Assembly (NCBI GenBank): GCA_030035585.1
Contig: CM057465.1
Location: forward strand, 5,059,501 to 5,123,500
Direction of reading: 5' to 3'
DNA length: 64,000 nucleotides
Source of the DNA: Dugong dugon
Lineage: Eukaryota; Chordata; Mammalia; Sirenia; Dugongidae
Shown here: in pieces, positions 32,501 to 44,500 of the stretch
How positions within the stretch are numbered: position 1 is the first letter of the stretch
Layout: every line of letters starts with the position of its first letter
Translations under genes and position numbers: made by a program
Notes under the pieces: model-generated
What the model saw: only the letters and a program-made list of their open reading frames with translations
What the model was told of the DNA's origin: nothing
The model's database searches: none

Positions 32501-35500
32501 AGGTGGCTCCGTTATTTGCTTTAGCCTCCATCAACACTGAGATAATTGGTAAGGTATTACTTCTTCTTTTAAAATAATTTGTTGTTGAGAATATACACTG
32601 CAGACATAGCCGATTCGACAGTTTCTACACGTACAATTCAGTGACACTGATTGTTCTCTGAGTCGTACAGCCGTTCGTTCTCACCCCTCCTTCTCTGAGT
32701 TGTTCCTCCTCCATTAAAATAAACTCACTGCCCTCTAAGTTTCCTATTTAATCTTTCAAATTGCTGTTGTCAGTTTGATCCCATGTAGACAGTTCTTAAA
32801 AGCCTGCAAGGCTCAAGGCAGACATTCTTTACTAGCTACGCTAAATTATTATTTGGTTTTAAGACTTCAGAAGATATTTTTGGTTTAAGGTTTAAAGTTT
32901 AAGGATTATCATAGGGCAATAGTTTTGGGGGTTTATCAAGCCCCCATGGCTCCAAAAAGTCTGGAGTTCATGAGAATTTTAAATTCTCTTCCACATTTTC
33001 CCCCTTTTGATCAGGATTCTTCTGTACAGTCTTTGATCAAAACACTTACTAATGGTCACTGGGCACCATCCAGTTCTTCTTGTCATGGCAAAGGAGGCAG
33101 TTGTTCGTGGAGGCAGTCCGCCACACTTTCCATTTTCTCCTCCTATTCCTGACTCACCTTCGTCCTGTGTCGCTCCAGGCGAATAGAGGCCAATTGTTCG
33201 ACTTTGAATGGCCACTTGCAAGTTATCACTTCTTCTTAAAATAAATATGTAGAAGCAAATTTGAGGTAATTCAAAGATAGTCACTTGGGAAGATTTTTAT
33301 CTTGTAAGATTGTTTTAAAGGAAACAGAATGTATTTTTTTTCTTGCCTACAAGAATAGAAAGAATGCAAAATAAACAATGTAGTCTTTTCTAGCCAAGGG
33401 TAAATATTCTAAGCATATAAAAAGAAAACAGGAAGAAGATAAAAGGTCAGAGGTCATGGACAGGAAATTCTCGAAAGAAAAGATATAAGTGATTAATGAA
33501 TCTCGGAAATAATTTTACCAGTAAGTGAAATGTGAAGCAACGTAATGTGATACTTTTTTTTTTTTTAGATTAAATTTTTTTTGTGTGAAAACATACACAG
33601 CGAAGGATACGCTGTTTCAACAGATTCTACATGTATGATTCAGTGACATCGTTTACATTTTTTAAGTTGTGAAACCCTTCTGGCTGTCTGTTTCCAAATT
33701 ATCCCACCACCGTGGACATAAACTCCCTGACCCCTAAGCTTCTCATCTAACCTCTTAAGATACTGTTACAGTTTGATCTCACATAGATAGATCTTAGAGA
33801 GAGCACAATGCTCAAGGCAGACATACTTTACTAATTAGGTTAAACTGTTGTTTGGTTCAGGAGCCCAGGTGGGGCAGTGGTTAAGTGCTTGGCTGATAAC
33901 CGAAAGGTCAGCAGTTCAGACCCCCCAGAGGCTCCGCAGGAGAAAGATGTGGCAGTCTGCTTCTGTAAAGATTATAGCCTCGGAAACCCTATGGGGCAGT
34001 TCTACTCTGTCCTGTAGGGTCACCATGAGTCAGGATTGACTCAACGGCTGGATTTTTTTGGTTGTTTGGTTCAAAGCTGACTTCCAGGAAGAGTTTTGGC
34101 TTGAGGTTTAAAGTTTAAAGATTATGTCGGGGCAATAGTTTTGGGGGTTCATCCAGCCTCACTGTCTCTAGAAAGTCTGGATTCCACTGAGAATTTATAA
34201 TTTTGTTCCAGGTTTTTTCCCCGCTTTTGTTCAGGATTATTCTATAGAATCTTAGATCAAAATGTCCCGGCATTTTAAATGCAAGCTCTCTTGCATCTCA
34301 GTGCTGGAACCTGTGAGAGAGGGCTGTCTTGCTCCGTTTTGATGCCTTGATGGTTTTGTGGGACCTTGTTAAAGAGCTGCTGGGCCGTGTGCGGCAAGAG
34401 CCTTAAAAATGAGGGGATTTGGGGCCAGTATGCCATGTTTTTAAATCTTTCCTGAGACTATTGTCAAATATGCACAAAGGCTGATAGACAGCAGTGGTTG
34501 CTGCCACTTTTTTTAAATTAGCAAAACATTGGAAGCAATTTAAATTGCCCCCAAACCGGAGCCATAAAAATAAAATTGTGGTATATCTTAGGAGCATTAT
34601 GTATCTTTTGAAACCAAAAAAAAAAACAAACCTGCTGCCGTCGAGTCGATTCTGATTCATAGCGACCCTATAGGACAGAGTAGAACTGCCCCGTAGGGGT
34701 TTCCAAGGAGCGCCTGGTGGATTCGAACTGCTGACCTTTTGCTTAGCGGCCGTAGGTCTTAACCACTATGCCACTAGGGTTTCCATCTTTTGAAAGTGGT
34801 CTTTAAAAAGAATTTTTATTGCCACAAAAAATAATTATGATAGAATATTGAAAGAAAAACAAGTATAAAGATTTATGTGTGAAGTATACTGTTACTAGTA
34901 TATTATTTTAGAGACCGAAGTGTTAAAAAGCAAAGACGCCGCTTCAGAGACTCAGGTGTGCCTGACCCAAGCCATGGTGCTTTCAGTGACCTCATATGCA
35001 TGTGAAAGCTGGACAATGGGAAAAGCAGACTGCAGAGAATCTGTTCCTGTTAAGGGTGATGAAAACCTTTCGGAAAAAGGAGTAGTGGGGACGATTGTAC
35101 GATTGTATGGCAGGGTGAATTGCACACTGAATTGTACACGTAAAAATGGTGAAAATGACAATTATGTTTTACTTGGGGCATGGAGACTGTGGACTAACAT
35201 TTCCTTCTACTTCCGAATATATTTTAAGGATTTTATAACATTTCCTCCTCCTTTTTAGTGTGTATTCTAAAATTTTCAAATTAACTCGTAGATAAGAAAA
35301 AAACTATAAAAGTTTTTAAAAGAAGTAATCTTTTACTAGCTAAGTAATACCTGTGGAAAATTAAGTGCCGAGAGTTTTGGATCTCACCCAGCAGAATGTA
35401 TCCTGAGAGGTGGTATTCCACTGATGTCAGCCGGATCCCCTTTCTCTAAAGGGATTAGGGTAAGATCTAAGAAGGAATTTCTTACAGGAAATCCCCTGAG

Positions 35501-38500
35501 ATGTTTTAGGACCTTATTTTTGAAGAATGGTTTATTTGCCTTTTAGTTTCAATATGGATCCATACATCTGAAGTTAAGCTCTCCGAGGTGATGTTATTTT
35601 TTTTCCGCAGTGACTGAACGTGCTAATCATGCTCAGGAGAGTTTATACGAGATGAATATAGAGAAATATGATGGGTGAGTAAACTTTCTTTCATCCCGAT
35701 TAGTAGATAGTGAAGGAGCCCGGGCGACACAATGCTTAAGCACTCGGCTGTTAACCAGAAGGTGGGCGGTTTGAACCCACCCGGCAGCTCCTCAGGGGAG
35801 AGACCTGGCGTCTGCTCCCATAAAGATCACACAGCCTAGAAAACCCTATGGGGCAGTTCTTCTCTGTCACACGGGATCGTTATGGGTCAGAATCGACTCG
35901 ATGGCACCCAACAACAAAGATAGTAAGTTCTAATCAGGTTTTACCCATGTACCTTAGCATGTCACCTCCCTTTCCTTTAATTATTATTATTATTTTTTTA
36001 CCCTAATTGTAAAAGTAGAACATGCTTCTCGTAGAAAGTATGGAAAAGGCAGAAATGTTCAGGGCCACGCATTCTCCCACTAGTTGGCGGTCACCACTGT
36101 TGACTAGTTGTGTGTTTCCCTTTCAGTCATTGAAATACGTGTTTGTATAGCTCTGTATCAACTCAGGAGCCCCTGGGTGGTGCAAACGATTAGTGCACTC
36201 AGCTCCTAGCCCAAAGGTTGGAGGTTCAAGTTCCCCCCAGAGGTGCCTTGGAAGAAAGGCCTGGCAGTTTACATCTGCAAACTCAGCCATCGAAAACCTG
36301 TGGAGCACAGTTCTGCTGACACTCATGGGGTGCCATCATGCGTCAGAGTCACCTGGACAGCAGCTGGTGGTGGTGGGGATGGTGGGGATACGGAAATAGA
36401 AGTAATGCTGATTAAACAAAGTTGAGATTCTGCTTTTTTATTACATGTTAAGAATTTTCCCGCATCTTTAAAGCTTCCTCCAAAATGTTGTTTCTAATGC
36501 CTGTATCATGTTCTAGTATATGGACGTACCGTAATTTATTCAGCCAGCTGCTTATTACTGGATGCTTAGGATCTTTCCACTTTCTGCTCGTACAGTAAAA
36601 TAGCATTCTTTTCTTTAAACACTTTATTGTGGTGAAAATATACGTAACAAAACATATGCCATCTGAACAGTTTCTGCATGTGCGATTCAGCGACATTGAT
36701 GACATCCTTCAAGTTAAGCCATCTTCTCGTAAAATAGCACGCTTGTACGCAAATACCTCTGCAGACATCTTCATTTGTTTTTCAAGCTAAATTCCTGTAA
36801 ATGGAATTACTCAGTCATAGGGGATTAACGTTTTAAAATCTCTGCTGTGCACTGCCATATTGCTTCCTAGAAGGAGTCTATTATTTTATATTCTTTCTCG
36901 GAATATAGAGTCATTATCCTGGCCAGCGTATTGGACGTCATCACTTTACACCCCCTGCTGGTTGGACATGTGAAAATACTCAGGCTTTTAAAAAACGTGC
37001 TTATTGACTAACTGAATTTCCTCTTTGAATTAATTCTTATTTCCTGGCCCATTTTTCCTTCTCTGTTGGCTATAATCTTCGTGTGTTCTTTTGTTCAACA
37101 AGTAATAGGGAAGTCATACTTATTGTCATAGCGTTTTGCTAATATTTTTCCTAGTTTGCTAATTGTCTTTTAATTTTGCTTACGGTGTGTTTCCCGCCAG
37201 TACAAATTTTCACATTTGTGTATTCAAATGTATCCTCCCCCTTCTCAGCTTTTCTTTGTGCTTAGAAATTCATTCATCTTGAGTTTAGTGAAATAGTGCC
37301 CTGTACTTTACCTGCTTTTTAATTGCTGGACGTTTTAACTCTTCTGTTCCATCTGGGACTTTGTGGGCACCGTGTTCTAAGCTACGCTGTGAGTATTTTT
37401 TTAAAGTCGTTATTCATTCCACGAGCATTACCGAGTATCTGCCGAGCCCAGGCACTATGCTGGGTGCTAACGGGGTTGTGGTTGTGGTGGTTGTTGTATG
37501 CCGTCGAGCCAATTCCGACTCAAAGGGACCTTATAGGACAGAGAACTGCCCCATAGGGATTCCTGGGGTGCTAAGGTTAGAAAGGAAATAAAACCCATCC
37601 CTACCCTCGAAATGCTGACAGGAGGGGATCGTTCCTTCCCTCTTCTCAAATGTCAGCGTGTTGCAGGCAGCGCCCTTTCACGCACTTCATCCCCAAGCTT
37701 GATCCGAACAGCGGCCAAGTCCATTGTCTTCGTTTGCAGCCATTGTAGGAGCTGGCTCTTAGTTACAGACCAAGTCACCTAACCAGCGAGTCGTGATGCC
37801 AAGGCCACCTCCAGATACAAGCCCTTTCCCCGCGGGCAGCTGGCCCCTGGCCATGAGTTCTTAGCAAGTGATGGCCATCATTTCTGCTGCTCCGTATTCA
37901 GCATACGTCAGATGCTCCATATGTCTTTATAGCAAAAGACAGCCCTGGACTGTGCCTTGCTTTTAAATCCAGCTGTCACGTGTGTTGACTGGAGCCAGCT
38001 GCCGTCGAGTTAACTCTGACCCCATGTGTGTCAGAGTAGAACTGTGTTCCACAGGGTTTTCAACGGCTGATTTTTTTGGAAGTAGATGGCCAGGCCTTTC
38101 TTCCGAGGCACCTCCAGGTGGACACGAGCCACCAGCCTTTCAGTTAGCAGCAGATCAGTTAGCAGCAGAGCATGTTAACTGCGTGCACCACATGTCTCTT
38201 CAGTCTCCATGCATGTGGAACGGCTCCTTTGCCCCCCTTTGTGTATCCTGATGACGGCTGTGAGGAGCACGGGCCAGTTACCTTGCAGAACCGTCCCTCC
38301 GTTTGGGCTGTCTGGTGCCTCCCCATGACTGGTCACGCCTGTGTGCCACACGAACACGGAAGGTACGTCGTGTTCTTCATAGTGCACTGTGCCAGGACGC
38401 ACGTGATGCCAGGCTGCCCCGTTGCCATGCTGTTTTGTATTTATTTTGTCTGTGCCTGCGACAGCACCAGCCCCGGGGGCCGGCTGTCTCCTGCACCCAG

Positions 38501-41500
38501 CACAGTGCCTGCCGCATGGCGGTGAGAGGTGAGTCATTCTGCAGGTGCCAGGGGCCCGAGAAAGATCATCAACAGAGGCATCCACAGAGGCCCTGTTTGC
38601 ATTTTCACAAAGGACTTTGGAAGCCAGGTGGCGATTAGTAATGAGCTGGAAATGGACGGGGCCGGGCGGATTGCTGGATGGGTGTGGCGGGCAGGAGGGG
38701 ATGAGGACTGAGCTGGACAGAGGCTGTGTGCAGAGAGGGGTGTTTCCAGAGACCTTGGGGTAGAACTGACGCATCTCCACGCAGAATATTAACGAAGATG
38801 ACACTGAGGCTTCTGACCCAGGTGAGGGGGAGGATGATGCTGCCGTCCCAGCCAGGAGGCGGGCGTTGAGGCAGGTTTTGCAGGCGGCCGGTGCAGGGGT
38901 TTGGGGCGTGCCAGTGGTGAGGTGTGGGGTCAGGTCATCGTGAAGTCCTGACGCCAGGCTCTGCTGCTTGGACATAGATGGACCACTTAGTCCTTCATGC
39001 CCGAGGTTCCTCGTCCACGGCGTGATCCCGGCCTGACTCAGGGCTGAGGAAGGGACGTGGGAGTAGATGACAGGAGGAGAGTGGGGTTCTCAGAGGGTGA
39101 CGGCGCCCGCAGGGGACATCTGGCTGTGTCAAGAGCCGGCCTCAGATGAGGGGTCTGGAGGAAGACGTGCGTTTCTCTTGAAGGTGTAGATTTAGGAGTT
39201 AGCGTTCCTGGGGGCGTGCAGCAGCAGAGGGGCTGCGTTCTGGATTCTTTGCAGCGCAGTGTTGACAGTGCTCTGACGGAAGAGCCGAGTGGGAAATGGG
39301 AGAGAAGGGTTGGAGGTCACACCCATGAGAGTGTGTGGTGGGGGCCGGGCCAGGAGCCTCATGGAGGGAAGGACACGTGTCACCTGCTGTAGAGTGGCCC
39401 GGGGACGGTATTTGAGATGTTTTAGAAGGTGCCTGCAGGATGGGGCATGGGGTTACTTGGCCTTGGTGGGGGTCATTTACCGTGGAGGATGCGAAAATGA
39501 GCCAGATTCACACTCGTTGGTCGGGGACAGAGGCAGAACATGGGCGCAGGGAAAGGCCCTGTTTCTATCTTTGATTTTCTTTGTTAGCAGGCCACCTCTG
39601 GAGGGAAGGGCAGGGTGTGTAGGGGAAGAGAAGGGCCTGCACCTGGAGCGGAGCATGGTTGTGGGTGAGCAGGCGTGAGCAGGCAGCGAGGGCGTGCAAG
39701 GACTCCCTTTCCCTGCCCCGCCTCCTCGCAGCTGCGCGCCCCCAGCAGCCTGCACGGCGTCTCTGAGCCTCAGTCTTCTTGTAGGTAACCAGGTAACCAG
39801 TTGCCATGGAGTGGACCCCGACTCATAGCACCCCCATGTGTGTCAGAGTAGAATTGTGCTCCACAGGGTTTTCAGTGCCTGATTTTTTGGAAGTAGGTCT
39901 CCAGGCCTTCTTCCAAGGCACTTCTGGGTGAACTTGAACCTCCAGCCTTTCACTTTGCACCACCCAGGGACTCCATGTTGTAGGTAAACTAGGATCAAAA
40001 GTCTTCTGTGCGGGGCTGCTGGGAGCATTGTCAGTGTGTATGTGACCGGGGGGCCCTCTTACTGGCGCGGAAGCTCTGAAAAGATAGGAGTGAGCTAGTG
40101 AGTCACGTGGAGAAAGGACACAGGTGGCAGGTGGCCACCCAGCCGAGGGGGCTGGGGACAAGGAGGCACAGCTAATGGCTGTTGCAGACGGTGGGACAGC
40201 GGGACACCATTTTGGCCACAGTGACAGACGGGCAGGGCACTAGGAGGGAGGCTGGACGCCAAGTCAGCCTGATCGGTGGGACACCCCCAACCCTGAGTGC
40301 AGGGTGAGAATGGAGAGTGCGCCATCGCTGGAGTGCTCATGCATCTTCTCCCGGAGACTGCACGGTTCTAACGCTGCTCTCCTCCACAGAATTGTCTGTG
40401 TCGGCGGGGACGGCACATTCAGCGAGGTCCTACACGGCCTGATCGGAAGGACGCAGCAGAACGCCAGTGTGGACCAGAACCACCCCTGCGCGGCCCTGGT
40501 CCCCAGCCCGCTCAGAATCGGCATCATCCCCGCGGGTACGTCCCCGTCTTTGGGAGTGTTGAGTGTGCTGTGCAAGCAGCCTCACGGACACCAGGTGGTC
40601 TGTCTGCTCTCAGCGTAGTTACTCGGGTCTCCTGCCTGCAGGGAGCAACGTGCACACAGCCCCTAGGGGCGCACACGCAGGGCCCCGGGTGGGGGGCGCA
40701 CACGCAGGGCCCGGGGGGGCGCGCACGCAGGGCCCCTGGTGGGGGGCGCACACGCAGGGCCTCTGGGGGTGGGCGCACACGCAGGGCCCCCGTGGGGGGC
40801 GCACATGGTTAGTGCTCGACTACTTGCCAAGAGGTTGACGGTTCCAACCCATCCAAGAGGCACCTCAGAAGCCAGGCCTGGCGATCTGCTTCCGAAAGGT
40901 CACAGCCTTGAAAACCCTGTGGAGCAGTTCTGCTCTGCACAGGGGTCGCCAAGAGTCGATACCAGCTCAACGGCCATCAGCAACAACAGTGCCTTGCTTT
41001 ATGGGGAAATGCCAGTCTTGGTTTTTCCTTTAGGCTTGTTACTTTGTGTAAATTATGATTTTACCCAACCATCGTGTGCTGTTCTGAGAGATGGCTGATG
41101 AGCCATATCGTGTCCACCCCACCCAACAACAGCAGCACCCCAGCCTGCTTCACGCCCAGCCCTGAGCAGACGGCAGCGTCACACTCAGCACCACCCCTGC
41201 CATTTCCAGAAGCACCTGTCGGGGCAGGTGGTTTAGCCTCAGCCCTAACTGTGGGCGGTGGGTTTATCTGACAGCTGGACCTGTGTCCTTCCCAGATCTC
41301 CAGCTTTGTGTGTGTGCAGGGAGGTGTGGGGAAGCCCTGGTGGCACAGTGGTTAAAAGTTATGGCTGCTAACCAAAAGGCCGGCAGTTTGAGTCTACCAG
41401 CCGCTCCTTGGGAACTCGGTGAGGCAGTTCTACTCTGTCCTGTAGGGTTGCTGTGAGTCAGAATTGACTCAATGGCAGTAGGTTTTAGGGAGGCACAGGA

Positions 41501-44500
41501 GGGAGACTGGAACCACACTGACTGGTGCGTTTGGCATCTTTCTAGGAAGCAGTTCGTTCTTGGAAAACTCACAGCATCAGCTGAGTAAGGGTCTGGGCTT
41601 GTGCCTGCTTAGTCCAAGCCTTTGCAAACAATTTGGCTGGGCCGGGGCCTCCGCTCCTTCCCGTGGGTTGCGGCTGGCTGCAGGCAGACGTTCCACACAC
41701 ACCTTCTGCACATATTACCAGCTCGCCATTGCCTTAACCACCCCATTGTATGGCTGCAGAATGGGCCCGAGGCCATGGTCACCCAGAGCACTGGGCAGAG
41801 GGGCAGGGAGAGCTCGGAGCCCAGGCTGCCCTGCCCTGCCTGAGGGGCAGCCCCTACCAGGGCCCTCTGCTCCTGAGCCCCCTTTAAATGAGTCTTCTCT
41901 GCCCTGGTGGCACAGGGATTAAGTGCTCAATTGCTAACTAAAAGGTGGGCAGTTCGAACCCACCCGCCGCTCCTCGGGAGAAAGATGTGGCAGTCTGCTT
42001 CCATAAAAATTACAGCCTTGGAAACCCTTCGGAGGCAGTCCTGCTCTGTCCTGTAGGGTCGCCATGAGTCGGAATTGACTTAATGGCAACGGTTTTTTGT
42101 TTTGTTTTTAGTTCCTGCAGCCACTTCTGCACCCCCCACTCCCCCTCCAGTAACACGCGTTAACCTTGACTTTAAGGAACTGGCCGTTACATTTAGCTGG
42201 TTAATGCTCAGTTGTGGACCCTGTCAGCACGGTCCTGGGGTCAGTGGCCTCTGACGTGGTACACCAGGGTGTTCTCAGCACAAAGACTTGCTTCCAGGGG
42301 ATTGTGTTAGCATAGTGGCTTGTGGGTCCGTGATTATGATGATGGTTTTAATGCTGTATCGAAGGAAAATGGTTTCTTTGAGACCCTTTCGTTTAGCTTT
42401 TGGGGAAAGTTTTGGTGAAACAGTTATCTGTAGAGAGAGGAGCTTTACTTCCTGTCGATTGTAAAAAACACAGCCGGATGAGTCAGCGTGTTTCCTTAAG
42501 CAGTGATGGGGATAGCCCAGCCTCACGCTTTACTGTGAGAAAAACAAGAACACTCAGCTTGCCGGGCGACACCCGGGGGAGATGGCTCTTTAGCCCAGAG
42601 TCCACAGAGAAGAGGCCACCGGCACGACTTCTACAGCTGCTGTCGTAATCAGACCCAGTCATTGGAGTTACAAAGGCCCTGGTGGAGCAAACAGTTAAGC
42701 GCTCAACTACTAACCAAGAGGTTGGCAGTTCAAGTCCACCCAGAGGCACCTCGGAAGACAGGTCTAGGGATCTGCTTCTGAAAGGTCACAGCCACTGAAA
42801 TCCTATGGAGCAGTTCTACTCTGCACACGTGGGGTCACCGTGACCCAGGGTCACCTCGACGGCAGCTTACGACAGCCGTGGTTACTAAGATGTCCAGTCA
42901 CACATGTTCCCTGTGGGTCATGCAGTTTCCCTCCTCACCTGCCCCCCAAGTTCATACAGGGCCATCAGAAATACATGGGCATGGGAGGGGCGCTACTCAA
43001 AACGGGGGTCCCCTTGTTGGGGAGGAGAAGCGCTGTCTGTGTGGAGGGCCTCTGGGGGAGTCCTGTGTCAGGATGTGCTCTGGCTGGCTGACATCTGTCT
43101 GCCCCACAGATGGGAGCTGCATGGGGTGGGGGTGCATCGGCTCCCTGAGCGGCTCTGCTGAGGTGTCAAGTCCTCTCCACCGAGTCCAGCTGGGACAAAG
43201 TTGGCAAAAAGCTCTAGGTTTCGAATAGTGTTTTCTTTCATTTTCTGGTGGCACAAAATTTTTTTTTTTTTAATAAAATAGGTCCATAACTGTCACTCGG
43301 GCATCTTATTATCACATGGGGTGATTGGGTGGCAGCTCTAGGTGGTCGTAATCACAGCTCACGGAGCTGGCCAGGGCCTGAGGTGCGGCCAAAGCTGGAC
43401 GTGGCCCTTGTATCCCGAAGTCTCCCATCCACAAGCCTCCTCTCACGCAGCTTCTAAAGGGCAAGGCGCAGGCGTTGGGGTCTGTAAGCCTCGTATTTGT
43501 TGTAACTGTTTAAGTTTTGCAGTGAAAAGGTTGGACATATTTGCCTTTTTCCCCCAGAACAGAACCCTGCTTGAAGTATTTTCATAAGATCTTCAACTTC
43601 CTTTTAATGTCTGCTTTCTGGAGCAACAAGGTTCTAAAGGGGCCCAGAAATAAAGAATAGCTCTTGGGTTTATAGGACATGGTGTTAACACTTATCATTC
43701 AGGTGCCCGTAATTATAAAGATGAGGGGTGGCAAAAAGTGAAACAACACAGTTTTTCTTAGATATTGTTAATTACGTTTCAAGAATTAGTCGCTCTGTAA
43801 TGCCGTCAGGTCGGCCTCCGTCTCTCATGGCAACTCCATGTACAATGGGATCGGACTGTTGTGTTCCACAGGGACAGTGGGGCTCTGAGCGGGATCCACC
43901 TTCCCCTCCACACTGTGGCATGTGGCAGTGGCGGCTGCAAACAGGGCTGGGCCTCACCCCTGGCTTCTTACCGTACAGATGCAGAAACAGTCACGTTGCA
44001 GTGAAGCACGGTGTTGCTGCTGTAAATCTTGTCTTAGTATGAACACGTGCTCACTGCTGTGTTTTCTCTGACCTTCCCACGTTGCCCTTGCTTTACAGAG
44101 GCTTTCCTGCTGGTGGGGACTCCGCAGCTCCTTTCCCTCTTGTGATCTGGGCCAAGAAGCAGGCATGGTTGTCAAGGGGCCACTGAAATCACCTGTGGGA
44201 GGAGCTAGGGAAGGGGCCACCAGTGTTACCTGTGTGAAGAGCTGGGGGAGGGGCCATGACCTCACCTGTGTGAGGAGCTGGGGGAGGGACCATGACATTA
44301 CCTGTGTGAGGAGCTGGGAGAGGGGCCATGACGTCAACTGTGAGGAGTTGGGGAAGGGGCCATGGTGTCACCTGTGAGGAGCTGGAGGAGGGGCCGTGGT
44401 GTCACCTGTGAGGAGCTGGGGCGGGGCCATGACGTCACCTCTGAGGAGCTGGGGGAGGGGCCATGGTGTCACCTGTGAGGAGCTGGGGGAGGGGCTGTGG

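Larger units (their letters stand above)
34440..35165 (+). mobile_element. Old L1 3' end, sense, interrupted twice
   Basis: AGCAAAACATTGGAAGCAAT ... AAAATTGTGGTATATCTTAG (to 34625) and GGGTGAATTGCACACTGAAT then TGTACACGTAAAAATGGTGA (35105-35155) are L1 ORF2 end and 3' UTR. A SINE and an RTE fragment lie between. Confidence 0.65.

Noticed and set aside
38175..38975. 266-codon minus-strand frame in intron 5
   Set aside because: It ends in SINE sequence, overlaps other frames, has no domain and looks like GC-rich chance.
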